A stretch of 64,000 nucleotides of DNA from Shinella sp. H4-D48 (GCF_022637395.1 NZ_CP093337.1:1472001-1536000); one strand, 5' to 3'. Positions 10,043-19,208 are shown, counted from the stretch's first letter. Notes: a model not told the origin generated them from the sequence alone. Numbers and translations are program-made.

Positions 10043-10804
10043 ATGCAGACCGTCAGCTTCCAGCTCTACAGCGCCCGCAACTTCCAGCCCTTCGCCGAAG
10101 TGTTCCGCATCCTGGCCGATGCCGGGTATCGCGAAGTCGAAGGCTACAGCGCCCTTTATGAGACGCTCGACGACGCCGCGATCCAGCAGCTGAAGGCCGA
10201 TCTCGACAGAAATGGCCTCACCATGCCGACCGCCCATTTCAGCCTCGACATGCTGGAGGCAGATCCGGATCGCGTGCTCGACATCTGCCGCACGCTCGGC
10301 ATTACGGCGGTCTACTGCCCCTATCTTCTGCCGGAGCATCGTCCGACCGACGCTGTGGGCTGGCATGCGCTTGGCGAGCGGCTGCAGAGGGCCGGAGCTC
10401 CGATCCGCGAGGTGGGCCTCGTGTTCGGCTGGCACAATCACGACTTCGAGTTCTTTACGCTGCCCGACGGCACCGTGCCGCTGGACCATCTCTTCACGGG
10501 CGGCCCTGACCTGACCTGGGAGGCGGATATCGCCTGGATCATCCGCGGCGGGGCCGACCCATTCGCCTGGATCCAGAAATACGGCCGCCGCATCACCACC
10601 GTCCATGTCAAGGACATCGCGGCTAAGGGCGAGAACGCCGACGAGGACGGCTGGGCGGATGTCGGGCATGGCACGGTGCCGTGGGCCGATCTCGCCAAGG
10701 CGCTCGCCGGCACGCCGGCCAAACATTTCATCGTCGAGCATGACAATCCGAGCGATATCACCCGGCTTGCCACCCGCTCGATTGCGACCGTCAAGACATT
10801 CTGA
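10043..10804 (+). CDS. Sugar phosphate isomerase/epimerase (xylose isomerase-like TIM barrel)
   Basis: A 253-residue protein of the AP-endonuclease-2/xylose-isomerase-like superfamily. Family marks include FQLYSARN at the N-terminus, GWHNHDFEF in the middle, and HVKDIA then GHGTVPW and FIVEHDNP, which supply metal-binding His, Asp and Glu residues. It starts 15 bp after the mannosidase, with AAGGA upstream. It probably isomerises or epimerises the released sugar or its oxidised product together with the next gene. The exact substrate cannot be read from sequence. Confidence 0.85.
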   Translation: MQTVSFQLYSARNFQPFAEVFRILADAGYREVEGYSALYETLDDAAIQQLKADLDRNGLTMPTAHFSLDMLEADPDRVLDICRTLGITAVYCPYLLPEHRPTDAVGWHALGERLQRAGAPIREVGLVFGWHNHDFEFFTLPDGTVPLDHLFTGGPDLTWEADIAWIIRGGADPFAWIQKYGRRITTVHVKDIAAKGENADEDGWADVGHGTVPWADLAKALAGTPAKHFIVEHDNPSDITRLATRSIATVKTF

Positions 10805-10815
10805 GGACTGATATC

Positions 10816-11949
10816 ATGAGCAAGGAATACGGAGTCGGCATCATCGGCTGCGGCAATATCTCGGGCGCCTATTTCAAGCTGATCCCGACCTTCAGGAACC
10901 TGAAGCTCGTCGCCTGCGCCGATATCAATCCCTTGGCCTCGAAAGCACGGTCGGAGGAATTCGGCGTGCCGGCGCAGGAGATCGCCGCACTGCTGGCAAA
11001 CCCTGACGTCGATGTGGTCGTGAACCTTACCATCCCCGAGGCGCATTACCCGGTGTCGAAACAGGCGCTTGAGGCGGGCAAGCATGTCTATTCGGAAAAG
11101 CCCTTCGTGCTGTCGCTCGAACAGGGCGAGGACCTGCGCCGCATCGCCGATGCCAGGGGCCTCAAGGTCGGCTCGGCGCCCGACACCTATCTCGGCGGAT
11201 CGCACCAGTTCGTGCGCCACCTCATCGATAGCGGCAGGGTCGGCAAGATCATGTCCGGCACGGCGCATGTGCTGGGGCCGGGCATGGAGAGCTGGCATCC
11301 GAACCCTGATTTCTTCTTCGCGCCGGGCGGCGGGCCGATCCTCGACATGGGTCCGTATTACGTCAACAATCTCGTCAACCTGGTCGGGCCGGTAAAGCGC
11401 GTCGTGGCTCTCGGCAACCGGGCACGCGAGGAGCGCATTATCGCCAATGGCCCCAGGCTCGGTGAGGCGGTGCCGGTCGCCGTGCTCACGAACATCCATG
11501 CCATCCTCGAATTCATCAGCGGCGCGCAGGTCGCGCTGATGGCGAGCTGGGACGTGTGGGCGCATCGTCACCAGAACATGGAACTCTACGGCACGGACGG
11601 CGCGGTCTTCGTGCCGGACCCGAATTTCTTCGGCGGCACCGTCGAAGTCGCCGGCAACGACAAGGAGCCGAAGGTGGTCGACGTCTGGGATCATCCGCTG
11701 ACGGCCGAAAACTATCAGTTCGACTGGGGCCGGCAGGCCAATTACCGCGGCATCGGCCTTGCCGACATGATGGACGCCGTGACGACAGGCCGCGACTATC
11801 GCTGCTCGCTCGACCGCTCGCTGCACACGATCGACGTGCTCACGGCCATTCTGCGTTCCGCCGAGGAGGGCCGGACGGTCGATATCGTCACGACCTGCAC
11901 CCAGCCCGAAGCCTTCGGCATCGAGGAGGCGCGCGCGCTGCTTCGCTAG
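10816..11949 (+). CDS. Gfo/Idh/MocA family oxidoreductase
   Basis: An NAD(P)-dependent sugar dehydrogenase of 377 residues. The Rossmann motif GIIGCGNISGAY is at residues 8-19 and the family EKP motif (YSEKPFVLS) is at about residue 95. A C-terminal alpha/beta substrate domain includes GGGPILDMGPYYV. It starts 11 bp after the isomerase and is the last gene of the operon. Isomerase plus dehydrogenase pairs of this kind usually oxidise and rearrange a keto-sugar or inositol-like compound, so the pathway may not be simple mannose phosphorylation. Confidence 0.88.
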   Translation: MSKEYGVGIIGCGNISGAYFKLIPTFRNLKLVACADINPLASKARSEEFGVPAQEIAALLANPDVDVVVNLTIPEAHYPVSKQALEAGKHVYSEKPFVLSLEQGEDLRRIADARGLKVGSAPDTYLGGSHQFVRHLIDSGRVGKIMSGTAHVLGPGMESWHPNPDFFFAPGGGPILDMGPYYVNNLVNLVGPVKRVVALGNRAREERIIANGPRLGEAVPVAVLTNIHAILEFISGAQVALMASWDVWAHRHQNMELYGTDGAVFVPDPNFFGGTVEVAGNDKEPKVVDVWDHPLTAENYQFDWGRQANYRGIGLADMMDAVTTGRDYRCSLDRSLHTIDVLTAILRSAEEGRTVDIVTTCTQPEAFGIEEARALLR

Positions 11950-11969
11950 CACCGCGCGACCTCATCCGC

Positions 11970-13175
11970 TCACCCCGCCTGGCGCATCCAGAGCGGGAAG
12001 GGGTCGGGCAGGTTTGCCCAGCGCGCCGGTTCGAACGTCTCTTCGGCGACGAGGCAGGCGTCGAGCCGGCGGCGGATGTCATGCTCGTCCATCGGGCCCG
12101 CACCGATGAAGACCAGTTCCTGCCGCCGGTCGCCCCAGACGGGATCCGAATAGCGGGCGATGGCCTCGCGCGCCGCTTCGTCCTGCGGCCAGTGCTGCGG
12201 GGGAACGGAAGCCCACCACAGGCCGAGCCGGCCGCTGCGCACGAGCGCGCCCGCTTGGCTCATCTCGCCGACATGGTGCGGCCGCGTGGCGAGCCAGAAG
12301 AAGCCCTTGGCGCGGATGACGCCCGGCCAGCTCTCGTCGAGGAAAGCCTTGAAGCGGGCGGGATGAAAAGGCCTCTTTGCCCGATAGACGAAGGAGCGGA
12401 TGCCGTATTCCTCCGTTTCGGGAACGTGGTCCTTGAAGCCGTGCAGTTCCTTGAACCACAGCGGATGCTCGCTGGCCTTCTGGAAGTCGAACAGCTCGGT
12501 GCCGAGGATGTCTCCCAGCTCGACCCTGCCGAAATCGGTCTCGATCACGCGGGCCGCGCTGTTCAGGCCGCCGATAATCTGGCGGGCGGCGAGCAGGTCG
12601 CCGGGGCTGGCCGCACCCGTCTTGTTGAGCACGATCACATCGGCGAATTCGATCTGCTCGACCAGCAGTTCCACCAGTGTCCGGTTGTCCTCTTCGCCAG
12701 CCGTTTCGCCGCGTTCGGCCAGGAAATCCTGCGAGCCGTAATCCTTGAGGAGGTTTGCCGCATCGACCACCGTGACCATCGTGTCGAGGCGGGCGACATC
12801 CGACAGGCTCCAGCCGTCCTCGTCGCGAAAGTCGAAGGTAGTGGCGACCGGGAGCGGTTCGGAAATGCCGCTTGATTCGATCAGCAGATAGTCGAAGCGC
12901 TTCATGTCGGCGAGGCGGCGCACTTCCTTGAGGAGGTCGTCGCGCAGCGTGCAACAGATGCAGCCGTTCGTCATTTCCACGAGTTGTTCGCCGGTGCGTG
13001 ACAGGTCCGCCCCGCCATCGCGGATGAGTGCAGCGTCGATGTTCACCTCGCTCATGTCGTTGACGATGACCGCGACGCGCAGGCCGCTGCGGTTGTTGAG
13101 CACGTGGTTCATAAGCGTCGTCTTGCCGGCGCCGAGGAAACCGGAGAGGACGGTAACGGGGAGGCGGTTGTCCAT
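11970..13175 (-). CDS. CobW/COG0523-family GTPase, probable zinc metallochaperone (ZigA type)
   Basis: A 401-residue G3E-family GTPase. The P-loop GFLGAGKTT is at residues 12-20, the metal-binding CxCC motif appears as [11 protein letters not shown] at about residue 72, and the guanine-specificity motif is NKTG. A CobW C-terminal domain follows. Such proteins insert or deliver metal. A Zur-box-like palindrome at 13189-13205, only 14 bp upstream of the start, and the neighbouring znu genes point to a zinc allocation role under zinc starvation. A terminator separates it from znuA, so it likely has its own promoter. Confidence 0.88.
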   Translation of the reverse strand: MDNRLPVTVLSGFLGAGKTTLMNHVLNNRSGLRVAVIVNDMSEVNIDAALIRDGGADLSRTGEQLVEMTNGCICCTLRDDLLKEVRRLADMKRFDYLLIESSGISEPLPVATTFDFRDEDGWSLSDVARLDTMVTVVDAANLLKDYGSQDFLAERGETAGEEDNRTLVELLVEQIEFADVIVLNKTGAASPGDLLAARQIIGGLNSAARVIETDFGRVELGDILGTELFDFQKASEHPLWFKELHGFKDHVPETEEYGIRSFVYRAKRPFHPARFKAFLDESWPGVIRAKGFFWLATRPHHVGEMSQAGALVRSGRLGLWWASVPPQHWPQDEAAREAIARYSDPVWGDRRQELVFIGAGPMDEHDIRRRLDACLVAEETFEPARWANLPDPFPLWMRQAG

Positions 13176-13188
13176 GCGATTTGCCCTT

Positions 13189-13205
13189 ATGTTATAGTAT
13201 TACAT
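13189..13205. promoter_or_regulatory. Candidate Zur box upstream of the CobW-type gene
   Basis: ATGTTATAGTATTACAT is a 17-bp near-perfect palindrome matching the alphaproteobacterial Zur consensus of ATGTTATA-type half sites. It lies 14 bp upstream of the start codon, so a bound repressor would block transcription initiation. Two related palindromes control znuA and znuC. Confidence 0.7.
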
Positions 13206-13215
13206 TCGCAGTGCT

Positions 13216-13240
13216 AAAAAATGGCGGGATGATCCCGCCA
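13216..13240 (-). terminator. Rho-independent terminator of znuA
   Basis: Read on the minus strand, a 9-bp stem TGGCGGGAT/ATCCCGCCA with a single-base tip is followed by TTTTTT (13216-13221 complement). It ends the znuA transcript about 145 bp after its stop. It stands immediately ahead of the Zur box of the next gene. Confidence 0.8.
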
Positions 13241-13383
13241 CGGCGTTGTCGACGAAGGAGACTGCCGGACCCGATAGGCCCCACCCTAGTCCACTCCATG
13301 CTCTTGATGACGTGGAGGATGAATCGGGCGTTGCCCTCAGGCCGGAGCCGGGAGCCTGTCCTTTTACGGACGGCAAGCGCGCC

Positions 13384-14484
13384 TCAGCTGGCCTGTCCGA
13401 GGCAATCGCGCAGAGAGGTGGCGATGCTCTTCATCAGGGTGAAATAGAGGTCCGGGCCGGGCTCGAGCGTCGCGGCCTCGGGGTCGAGAACGCCGGATTT
13501 CGCGGGCGTGCCCTCTATCACCACATTGACCAGCTTCGGCTCGAACTGCGGCTCGGCAAAGACGCAGGTGGCGCCCAGCGTCTTCACCTTGTCGCGGATC
13601 TGCGTCAGGCGTTCCGCACCGGGCAGGGTTTCCGGGCTGACCGTGATGGAGCCTGCGGCGTGCATGCCGTAATGATGTTCGAAATACTGGTAGGCATCGT
13701 GGAAGACGATGAAAGGCTTATCCTTTACGGGCGCCACGGTCTCGGCGACCTCCTTGTCGAGCGCATCGAGCTTTGCTTCCAGGCCGGCGAGGTTCTTCTT
13801 GTAGATCTCGGCATTGGCCGGGTCCTTCTCGGCGAGAACCTTGGCGGCCTCGGCCGCGATGGCGCGGGCGTTCTGCGGGCTCAGCCACAGATGCATGTCG
13901 AATTCGCCGTGTTCATGGCCCTCATGCGCAGCTTCCTCGCCATGGGCATGATCGTGGCCTTCGGCCTCCTTGCCATGGTCGTGGTTGTGCGCCTCTTCGC
14001 CATGGGCATGCGCTTCCTTGCCGTGATCGTGGCCTTCCTTTTCATGGTCATGGGCGTGACCTTCCTCGCCCTCATGCGCGTGATCGTGACCTTCGCCTTC
14101 ATGTGTATGCGCCTCGAAAGGGCCGCCTTCGCGGAAAGGCAGTTTTTCAAGGCCGGGCGCGTGGTCCAGTTCCACCACGGTGGCCTTGCCGCCCAGCGAT
14201 TCCAGCGGCTTTTCGAGGAAGGCTTCCAGGCCGTGGCCGACCCAGAAGACCACATCGGCGTTCTGGAGGGCGGTCGCATTGGACGGCTTCAGGGAATAGG
14301 TGTGCGGCGAGGCAGCCCCCTCCACGATAAGGCTCGGTTCGCCGACGCCCTGCATGATGGCGGCGACCAGCGAATGGATCGGCTTGATCGACACGACGAC
14401 ATCGGGTGTCTCGGCGCGCGCGGCACCAGCGCCGGCAACGAGAAGAGCGGTGGAGAGGAGGAGGGCGCGAATGGCCTTTTGCAT
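13384..14484 (-). CDS. znuA: Zinc ABC transporter substrate-binding protein
   Basis: Periplasmic zinc receptor of 366 residues, cluster A-I family. A signal peptide ends near ARAETPD (residue about 24). His residues of the metal site are visible (IKPIHSLVA, GAASPHTY, DMHLWLSP, FHDAYQYFEHHYG). A long loop at about residues 120-190 is extremely rich in His, Asp and Glu (repeated HDH, HEGE and HAHG units), a zinc-collecting feature of ZnuA. It is divergent from znuC with two Zur-box-like palindromes between them and has its own terminator. Confidence 0.95.
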   Translation of the reverse strand: MQKAIRALLLSTALLVAGAGAARAETPDVVVSIKPIHSLVAAIMQGVGEPSLIVEGAASPHTYSLKPSNATALQNADVVFWVGHGLEAFLEKPLESLGGKATVVELDHAPGLEKLPFREGGPFEAHTHEGEGHDHAHEGEEGHAHDHEKEGHDHGKEAHAHGEEAHNHDHGKEAEGHDHAHGEEAAHEGHEHGEFDMHLWLSPQNARAIAAEAAKVLAEKDPANAEIYKKNLAGLEAKLDALDKEVAETVAPVKDKPFIVFHDAYQYFEHHYGMHAAGSITVSPETLPGAERLTQIRDKVKTLGATCVFAEPQFEPKLVNVVIEGTPAKSGVLDPEAATLEPGPDLYFTLMKSIATSLRDCLGQAS

Positions 14485-14507
14485 GGGATACTCCGCTTGA
14501 ATGTGAA

Positions 14508-14522
14508 TGTAATGTTATTACA
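14508..14522. promoter_or_regulatory. Candidate Zur box (znuA side)
   Basis: TGTAATGTTATTACA is a perfect 6-bp inverted repeat with a 3-base spacer. It is centred 31 bp upstream of the znuA start, in the 87-bp divergent znuA-znuC promoter region. Confidence 0.75.
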
Positions 14523-14529
14523 TCAATTG

Positions 14530-14544
14530 CGTTATGCTATAACG
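14530..14544. promoter_or_regulatory. Candidate Zur box (znuC side)
   Basis: CGTTATGCTATAACG has the same 6-3-6 inverted-repeat geometry as the neighbouring box. It ends 27 bp before the znuC start. Centre-to-centre spacing of the two boxes is 22 bp, about two helical turns, so two Zur dimers could bind on one face. Confidence 0.7.
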
Positions 14545-14571
14545 TGTGCCATATGCTGACGCAACAGGCTT

Positions 14572-15519
14572 TTGGAAAAAATGATGCTGCAGACCCCAAC
14601 CAGGAACGCTTCGCCGCTCGTGTCGCTTGCCGGCGTCGGCGTGCGCCGTCAGGGCCGCTGGCTCGTGCGTGGCGTGGAATTCTCGATCGCGCCTGGCGAG
14701 ATCGTCACGCTGATCGGCCCGAATGGCTCGGGCAAGTCCACCACTGCCAAGGCAGCCATCGGCGTGCTGAAGGCCGACGAGGGCAGGGTGGAGCGCAAGG
14801 CGGGCCTGAAGGTCGGCTATGTGCCGCAGAAGCTCTCTATCGACTGGACCATGCCCCTGACGGTGGAACGGCTGATGACGCTGACCTCGACGCTGAAGGG
14901 CGCGGAGATCGAGGCGGCGCTGGAGGCGACCGGCATCCGCCATCTTGCCCGCGCGGAGGTGCAGCATCTCTCCGGCGGCGAGTTCCAGCGCGCGTTGCTG
15001 GCCCGCGCCATTGCCCGCAAGCCCGATCTTCTGGTGCTCGACGAGCCGGTTCAGGGGGTGGATTTTTCCGGCGAGATCGCGCTTTACGATCTCATCAAGA
15101 CGATCCGCAACACCACCGGCTGCGGGATCCTGCTCATCTCCCACGACCTGCATGTGGTGATGGCCGAGACCGACACCGTCATCTGCCTCAACGGCCATGT
15201 CTGTTGTCGCGGTACGCCGGAAGTGGTGAGCCAGAGCGCGGAATACCAGCGCCTTTTTGGCGCGCGCGCCGGGCAGACGCTGGCCTTCTACAATCACGAT
15301 CACGACCACACGCACCTGCCCGATGGCCGCGTGCTGCACGCCGACGGATCGATCACCGACGATTGCCGCCCAAACGACGGCCATCATACGCCGGTCGTGC
15401 CCTCGGGTCGCGCCGGGCCGATGCGCATCGTGCACACGCACGGGCCCGATTGCGGCTGCGGCCATGATCACGGCGCGGCGCCTGACGATGCCGGGCAAGA
15501 GGAGAAGCGCGATGCTTGA
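14572..15519 (+). CDS. znuC: Zinc ABC transporter ATP-binding protein with His-rich tail
   Basis: Cytoplasmic ATPase of the zinc importer. Walker A is GPNGSGKST, the signature LSGGEFQRA and Walker B LLVLDEPVQGVD. At 315 residues it is longer than a typical ZnuC (about 250). The extra C-terminal 70 residues are rich in His, Asp and Cys (NHDHDHTH, HTHGPDCGCGHDHG), probably a zinc-binding or zinc-sensing tail. The start is uncertain: TTG at 14572 or ATG at 14581, neither with a strong ribosome site. Its end overlaps znuB by 8 bp. Confidence 0.93.
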   Translation: MEKMMLQTPTRNASPLVSLAGVGVRRQGRWLVRGVEFSIAPGEIVTLIGPNGSGKSTTAKAAIGVLKADEGRVERKAGLKVGYVPQKLSIDWTMPLTVERLMTLTSTLKGAEIEAALEATGIRHLARAEVQHLSGGEFQRALLARAIARKPDLLVLDEPVQGVDFSGEIALYDLIKTIRNTTGCGILLISHDLHVVMAETDTVICLNGHVCCRGTPEVVSQSAEYQRLFGARAGQTLAFYNHDHDHTHLPDGRVLHADGSITDDCRPNDGHHTPVVPSGRAGPMRIVHTHGPDCGCGHDHGAAPDDAGQEEKRDA

Positions 15520-16342
15520 CGATTTCTTCATGCGCGCGCTCGTTGCCGGCGTCGGCCTTGCGCTCACCGCCGGCCCGCTCGGCTGTTTCGTGGTCTGGCG
15601 GCGCATGGCGTATTTCGGCGACACGATGGCCCATTCGGCATTGCTCGGCGTCGCCCTGTCGCTGCTGATGAACTTCAACCTGCTCATCAGCGTCTTCATC
15701 GTGGCGGCGACCGTCTCGCTCCTCCTCCTGCTGCTCCAGAAGCGCGGCACGCTCTCGACGGATGCGCTGCTCGGTATCCTCTCCCACGCGACGCTGGCCA
15801 TCGGCCTGGTCATGGTGTCCTTCATGACCTGGGTGCGCATCGATCTCGTCGGCTTCCTGTTCGGCGATATCCTCGCCGTGTCGCGCGCCGATGTGGACCT
15901 TGTGTGGGGCGGCGGTATTCTCGTCGTCTTCGCTATCGTTTGGATGTGGCGTCCGCTGATCGCATCGACGGTCAACCCTGAACTGGCCGAGGCCGAAGGC
16001 ATGCAGCCGGAGAAGACGCGCCTTGCCTTCATGCTGCTGATGGCGCTCGTCATCGCCATTGCCATGAAGATCGTCGGCATCCTGCTGATCACCTCGCTTC
16101 TCATCATCCCCGCCGCAACGGCGCGGCGCTTTTCCACCAGCCCGGAGATCATGGCGGTGCTCGCCTCGCTGATCGGGGCGTTGGCCGTTGTCGGCGGATT
16201 GTTCGGATCACTGAAGTTCGACACGCCCTCCGGCCCCTCGATCGTGGTTGCAGCGCTTGGCCTGTTCATTCTAAGCCTCATCACGAAACCGAGGACGAGC
16301 GTCGTGGAACATTCGGCGGCAAATCAGGGAGGTCGGGCATGA
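15512..16342 (+). CDS. znuB: Zinc ABC transporter permease
   Basis: Inner-membrane permease of 276 residues with about eight hydrophobic segments, ABC-3 family. Characteristic stretches are VVWRRMAYFGDTMAHSALLG near residue 24 and NPELAEAEGM in the cytoplasmic coupling loop. The ATG at 15512 lies within the end of znuC, preceded by GAGGAGAAG, which settles the start. It shares an ATGA overlap with zur downstream, so znuC, znuB and zur form one translationally coupled operon. Confidence 0.94.
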   Translation: MLDDFFMRALVAGVGLALTAGPLGCFVVWRRMAYFGDTMAHSALLGVALSLLMNFNLLISVFIVAATVSLLLLLLQKRGTLSTDALLGILSHATLAIGLVMVSFMTWVRIDLVGFLFGDILAVSRADVDLVWGGGILVVFAIVWMWRPLIASTVNPELAEAEGMQPEKTRLAFMLLMALVIAIAMKIVGILLITSLLIIPAATARRFSTSPEIMAVLASLIGALAVVGGLFGSLKFDTPSGPSIVVAALGLFILSLITKPRTSVVEHSAANQGGRA

Positions 16343-16734
16343 CCACGCAGCAATTGACGAAGAACCAGGGCCTCGTCTTCGACGTGCTGTCGCATTCCGA
16401 CAGCCCGCTCAGCGCCTACACCATCCTCGACAAGCTGCGTGACAACGGGTTTCGCGCGCCGCTCCAGGTCTATCGCGCGCTGGACAAGCTCCTGGAGTTC
16501 GGTCTCGTGCACCGGCTCGAGAGCATCAACGCCTTCGTGGCCTGTGCCCATCCGAACGAGGGCTGTCATAACCACGGCATCACCGCCTTCACGATCTGCG
16601 AGACCTGCGGCAAGGTGACGGAGTTCCACGATCACGTGATCGAGGACCGGCTGAAAGCCTTTGCCAAGGACCGCAACTTCAAGACCGGCAAGACGACAAT
16701 CGAAATTCGCGGCACCTGCGCGGGGTGTGCGTAG
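16339..16734 (+). CDS. zur: Zinc uptake regulator, Fur family
   Basis: A 131-residue repressor that binds DNA when zinc-loaded. The winged helix occupies about residues 1-80 (SPLSAYTILDKLRDNGF). Metal ligands follow: CAHPNEGCHNHG, then ICETCG and a final CAGC, giving the paired Cys of the structural zinc site. It ends the znuCB-zur operon, so it is probably autoregulated through the boxes at 14508-14544 and also controls the CobW-type gene. Mur or Fur identity is disfavoured by the zinc context. Confidence 0.93.
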   Translation: MTTQQLTKNQGLVFDVLSHSDSPLSAYTILDKLRDNGFRAPLQVYRALDKLLEFGLVHRLESINAFVACAHPNEGCHNHGITAFTICETCGKVTEFHDHVIEDRLKAFAKDRNFKTGKTTIEIRGTCAGCA

Positions 16735-16768
16735 GGTTAGGAGGTTGATCTGTGCAGGCCGGGAGGGA

Positions 16769-17299
16769 TCAGTCGATCCGCTTTAGCCCCTTCCTGAAGC
16801 GCTTCCAGTTCTGGACATAGCTTTCCGCTGAAAGCTTGAGGCCGGCAACGGCAGCGTCGTCCAGCGTGCGCACGGCCTTTGCGGGCGCGCCGACAATGAG
16901 GGAATTGTCCGGAAAGACCTTGCCTTCCGTCACCAGTGCATTCGCACCGACGAGGCAATTGTTGCCGATGACGGCGCCGTTCAGCACCGTGGCGCCCATC
17001 CCGACCAGGGAATTGTTGCCGATGGTGCAGCCGTGGATGATGGCGCCGTGGCCGATGGTGCAGCCCTCGCCGATGATGACGGGCTTGCCCGGATCGGTAT
17101 GCACCACCACACCTTCCTGAATGTTCGAGCGCGCACCGACGATGATCGGCTCGTTATCGCCGCGCAGCGTGGCGCCGAACCAGATGCCGACATCCTCGCC
17201 AAGGATGACCTTGCCGATGACATTGGCATCCGGTGCCACCCAGTAGCGGTCGTCGGCGGGGAGTGTGGGCGCGCGGTCGTCGAGGGCGTAAAGCGGCAT
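16769..17299 (-). CDS. Gamma-carbonic anhydrase family protein
   Basis: A 176-residue left-handed beta-helix protein built from hexapeptide repeats, YrdA/PaaY type. The three metal-binding His of the family are recognisable in VVHTDPG, TIGHGAII and IHGCTIG. It could hydrate CO2, but many members have no proven activity. It is convergent with zur and divergent from dusA. A related acyltransferase role is possible, but the regular repeats and His spacing favour this family. Confidence 0.9.
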   Translation of the reverse strand: MPLYALDDRAPTLPADDRYWVAPDANVIGKVILGEDVGIWFGATLRGDNEPIIVGARSNIQEGVVVHTDPGKPVIIGEGCTIGHGAIIHGCTIGNNSLVGMGATVLNGAVIGNNCLVGANALVTEGKVFPDNSLIVGAPAKAVRTLDDAAVAGLKLSAESYVQNWKRFRKGLKRID

Positions 17300-17405
17300 G
17301 GTTTCCTCCGGCGGTCTGATTCCTGACGCAGTCTAGCACCGGCCCGGCGGTTGGGCGAAAGGGCGAGGGTGGTTTTTGCTGATCATATGGAGTATGAGCC
17401 CGGCC

Positions 17406-18482
17406 ATGACGAACAGAGCGACATTCTACAGCCGGGCCGTGGAGACGGGGACGAAGATTTTCGCCACCGCGCCGATGATCGACTGGAGCGACCGGCATTT
17501 TCGCGTGTTCGCGCGCCAGCTCACCCGCAACGCGTTGCTCTTCACGGAAATGATCGTTGCTGACGCCATCCTGCGCGGCAATCGCGAGCGGCTGCTCGGC
17601 TTCGACGCGATCGAACATCCTGTGGCATTGCAGCTCGGCGGCAACAGCCCGGAGAAGCTTGCGGAAGCTGCACGGATCGGCGAGGGTTTTGGTTATGCCG
17701 AAATCAATCTAAATGTCGGCTGTCCCTCGGATCGGGTGCAATCTGGCACCTTCGGCGCCTGCCTGATGCGCGAGCCGGATCTGGTGGCCGATTGCGTGGC
17801 GGCAATGCGGGTGGCGGTGTCGATCCCGGTCACGGTGAAGTGCCGCATCGGCGTTGATGACCAGGACCCCGAGGTGGCGCTGCGTGACCTCGTGTCCCGT
17901 GTGAAGGCGGCCGGCACGGATGCCGTCTGGGTCCATGCGCGCAAGGCCTGGCTGCAGGGCCTGTCGCCGAAGGAGAACCGGGACATTCCGCCGCTCGACT
18001 ACGGCCTCGTGCATCGGCTGAAAGCCGAAAACCCGAACCTTTTCATCGGTCTCAACGGCGGGCTTCAGAGTTTGAGTCAGGCCGTGGGCGAGATGGATGG
18101 GCTGGATGGGGTCATGCTCGGACGGGCGGCCTACCAGGATAGCGGTGTTCTCACGGGCGTGGACCGGCTTTTCCCGCATCCCCTGTCGGAAGGCGTGCCG
18201 TCCGGTGTCTTCTCCGGTCCGCAGGACATGTCGGGTGAAGACTGGGAGGCGGTGCGCGATGCGATGGTCGCCTATGCCGGCGAGGTGATCGCGCGGGGCG
18301 GGCGGGTGGCGCATGTCACGCGGCATATGGTCGGCCTGTTCCAGGGCTTTCCGGGCGTGCGCCGCTACCGGCAGATCCTGTCCACCGACGCCACGAAACC
18401 GGGGGCGGGGCCGCAGGTGATCGCCGATGCCTTCGCGGCGGTGCTTGCCGCGCGCGCCGCCGCGCAGGATGCGGCGGAGTAG
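17406..18482 (+). CDS. dusA: tRNA-dihydrouridine synthase A
   Basis: A flavoenzyme of about 358 residues that reduces uridines in the tRNA D-loop. The FMN-barrel motifs are in order: APMIDWSDRH, LQLGGNSPE, NLNVGCPSDRVQSGTFGACL with the catalytic Cys region, then HARKAWLQGLSPKENRDIPP, GLNGG and GVMLGRAAYQ. The last long motif is specific for the DusA subgroup. The start is uncertain: ATG at 17406 is used here; in-frame ATG at 17394 and TTG at 17376 are also open. It stands as a single gene. Confidence 0.93.
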   Translation: MTNRATFYSRAVETGTKIFATAPMIDWSDRHFRVFARQLTRNALLFTEMIVADAILRGNRERLLGFDAIEHPVALQLGGNSPEKLAEAARIGEGFGYAEINLNVGCPSDRVQSGTFGACLMREPDLVADCVAAMRVAVSIPVTVKCRIGVDDQDPEVALRDLVSRVKAAGTDAVWVHARKAWLQGLSPKENRDIPPLDYGLVHRLKAENPNLFIGLNGGLQSLSQAVGEMDGLDGVMLGRAAYQDSGVLTGVDRLFPHPLSEGVPSGVFSGPQDMSGEDWEAVRDAMVAYAGEVIARGGRVAHVTRHMVGLFQGFPGVRRYRQILSTDATKPGAGPQVIADAFAAVLAARAAAQDAAE

Positions 18483-18587
18483 CGCTTTCTGTGCATCGGC
18501 CCCGGCATGACCACAATTTCGTCCCCTCGGGGTCGGAAAACGGCGTAAAAGAACCGACGACGCAATGAGAGACGAACAGGTGCCCGC

Positions 18588-19193
18588 GTGATCGATCCCT
18601 ACGCCATGCTCGGACTGGAGCGCGATGCAGACGACAACGCGGTCAAGGCCGCCTACCGCAAGGCCGCCAAGGGCATGCATCCCGATTCGGGCGGCGATGC
18701 CGACCAGTTCGCCCGCCTGCAGGCCTGCTACGACCTGCTGCGCGATCCGGTGCGCCGCAAGGTGTTCGACGACACCGGCTTCGACCCGCAGCTCGCCGAC
18801 CCGCGCGACCTCAAGGGCCTGATGCTGCTGGAACCGCTGGTCAACGACGTCATCCTCGACGAGCGCGAGCCGGGCAGCTTCGATCCGCTGGCGGCGATGC
18901 GCCGAAAACTCTCCGACGACATCGTCAAGAGCCGCTTCCACATCCTGGAGCTCGAACGCCACCGCAACCGGGTGCGCCAGCACATCGACCGCCTCGGCCG
19001 CAAGGGCGGCACGGATTTCCTCGGCTCCATGCTGCGCGCCCGCTCGCAGTCGATCACCGAGGCCATCCGCAATGCCGAGGGCCAAATCCAGGCGATCGAG
19101 CAGGCCTATACGATGCTGGAAGGCTATTCCTACGAACTGGCCGCCGCCCTCGACACCGCCGCGCTCGACGTGAAGGGCGAGGCGGCCGAATAG
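18588..19193 (+). CDS. J-domain (DnaJ-like) protein
   Basis: A 201-residue protein with an N-terminal J domain at about residues 3-65 (DPYAMLGLERDA, then the HPD motif in MHPDSGGD), which would stimulate a DnaK-type Hsp70. The remaining part (about 80-200) is helical and charged and lacks the Gly/Phe and zinc-finger regions of true DnaJ, so its client or specialised role is unknown. The start is GTG at 18588; its ribosome site is weak (GAACAGG). No operon partner is evident. Confidence 0.8.
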   Translation: MIDPYAMLGLERDADDNAVKAAYRKAAKGMHPDSGGDADQFARLQACYDLLRDPVRRKVFDDTGFDPQLADPRDLKGLMLLEPLVNDVILDEREPGSFDPLAAMRRKLSDDIVKSRFHILELERHRNRVRQHIDRLGRKGGTDFLGSMLRARSQSITEAIRNAEGQIQAIEQAYTMLEGYSYELAAALDTAALDVKGEAAE

Positions 19194-19208
19194 GCCGCGC
19201 CGCCGCCA

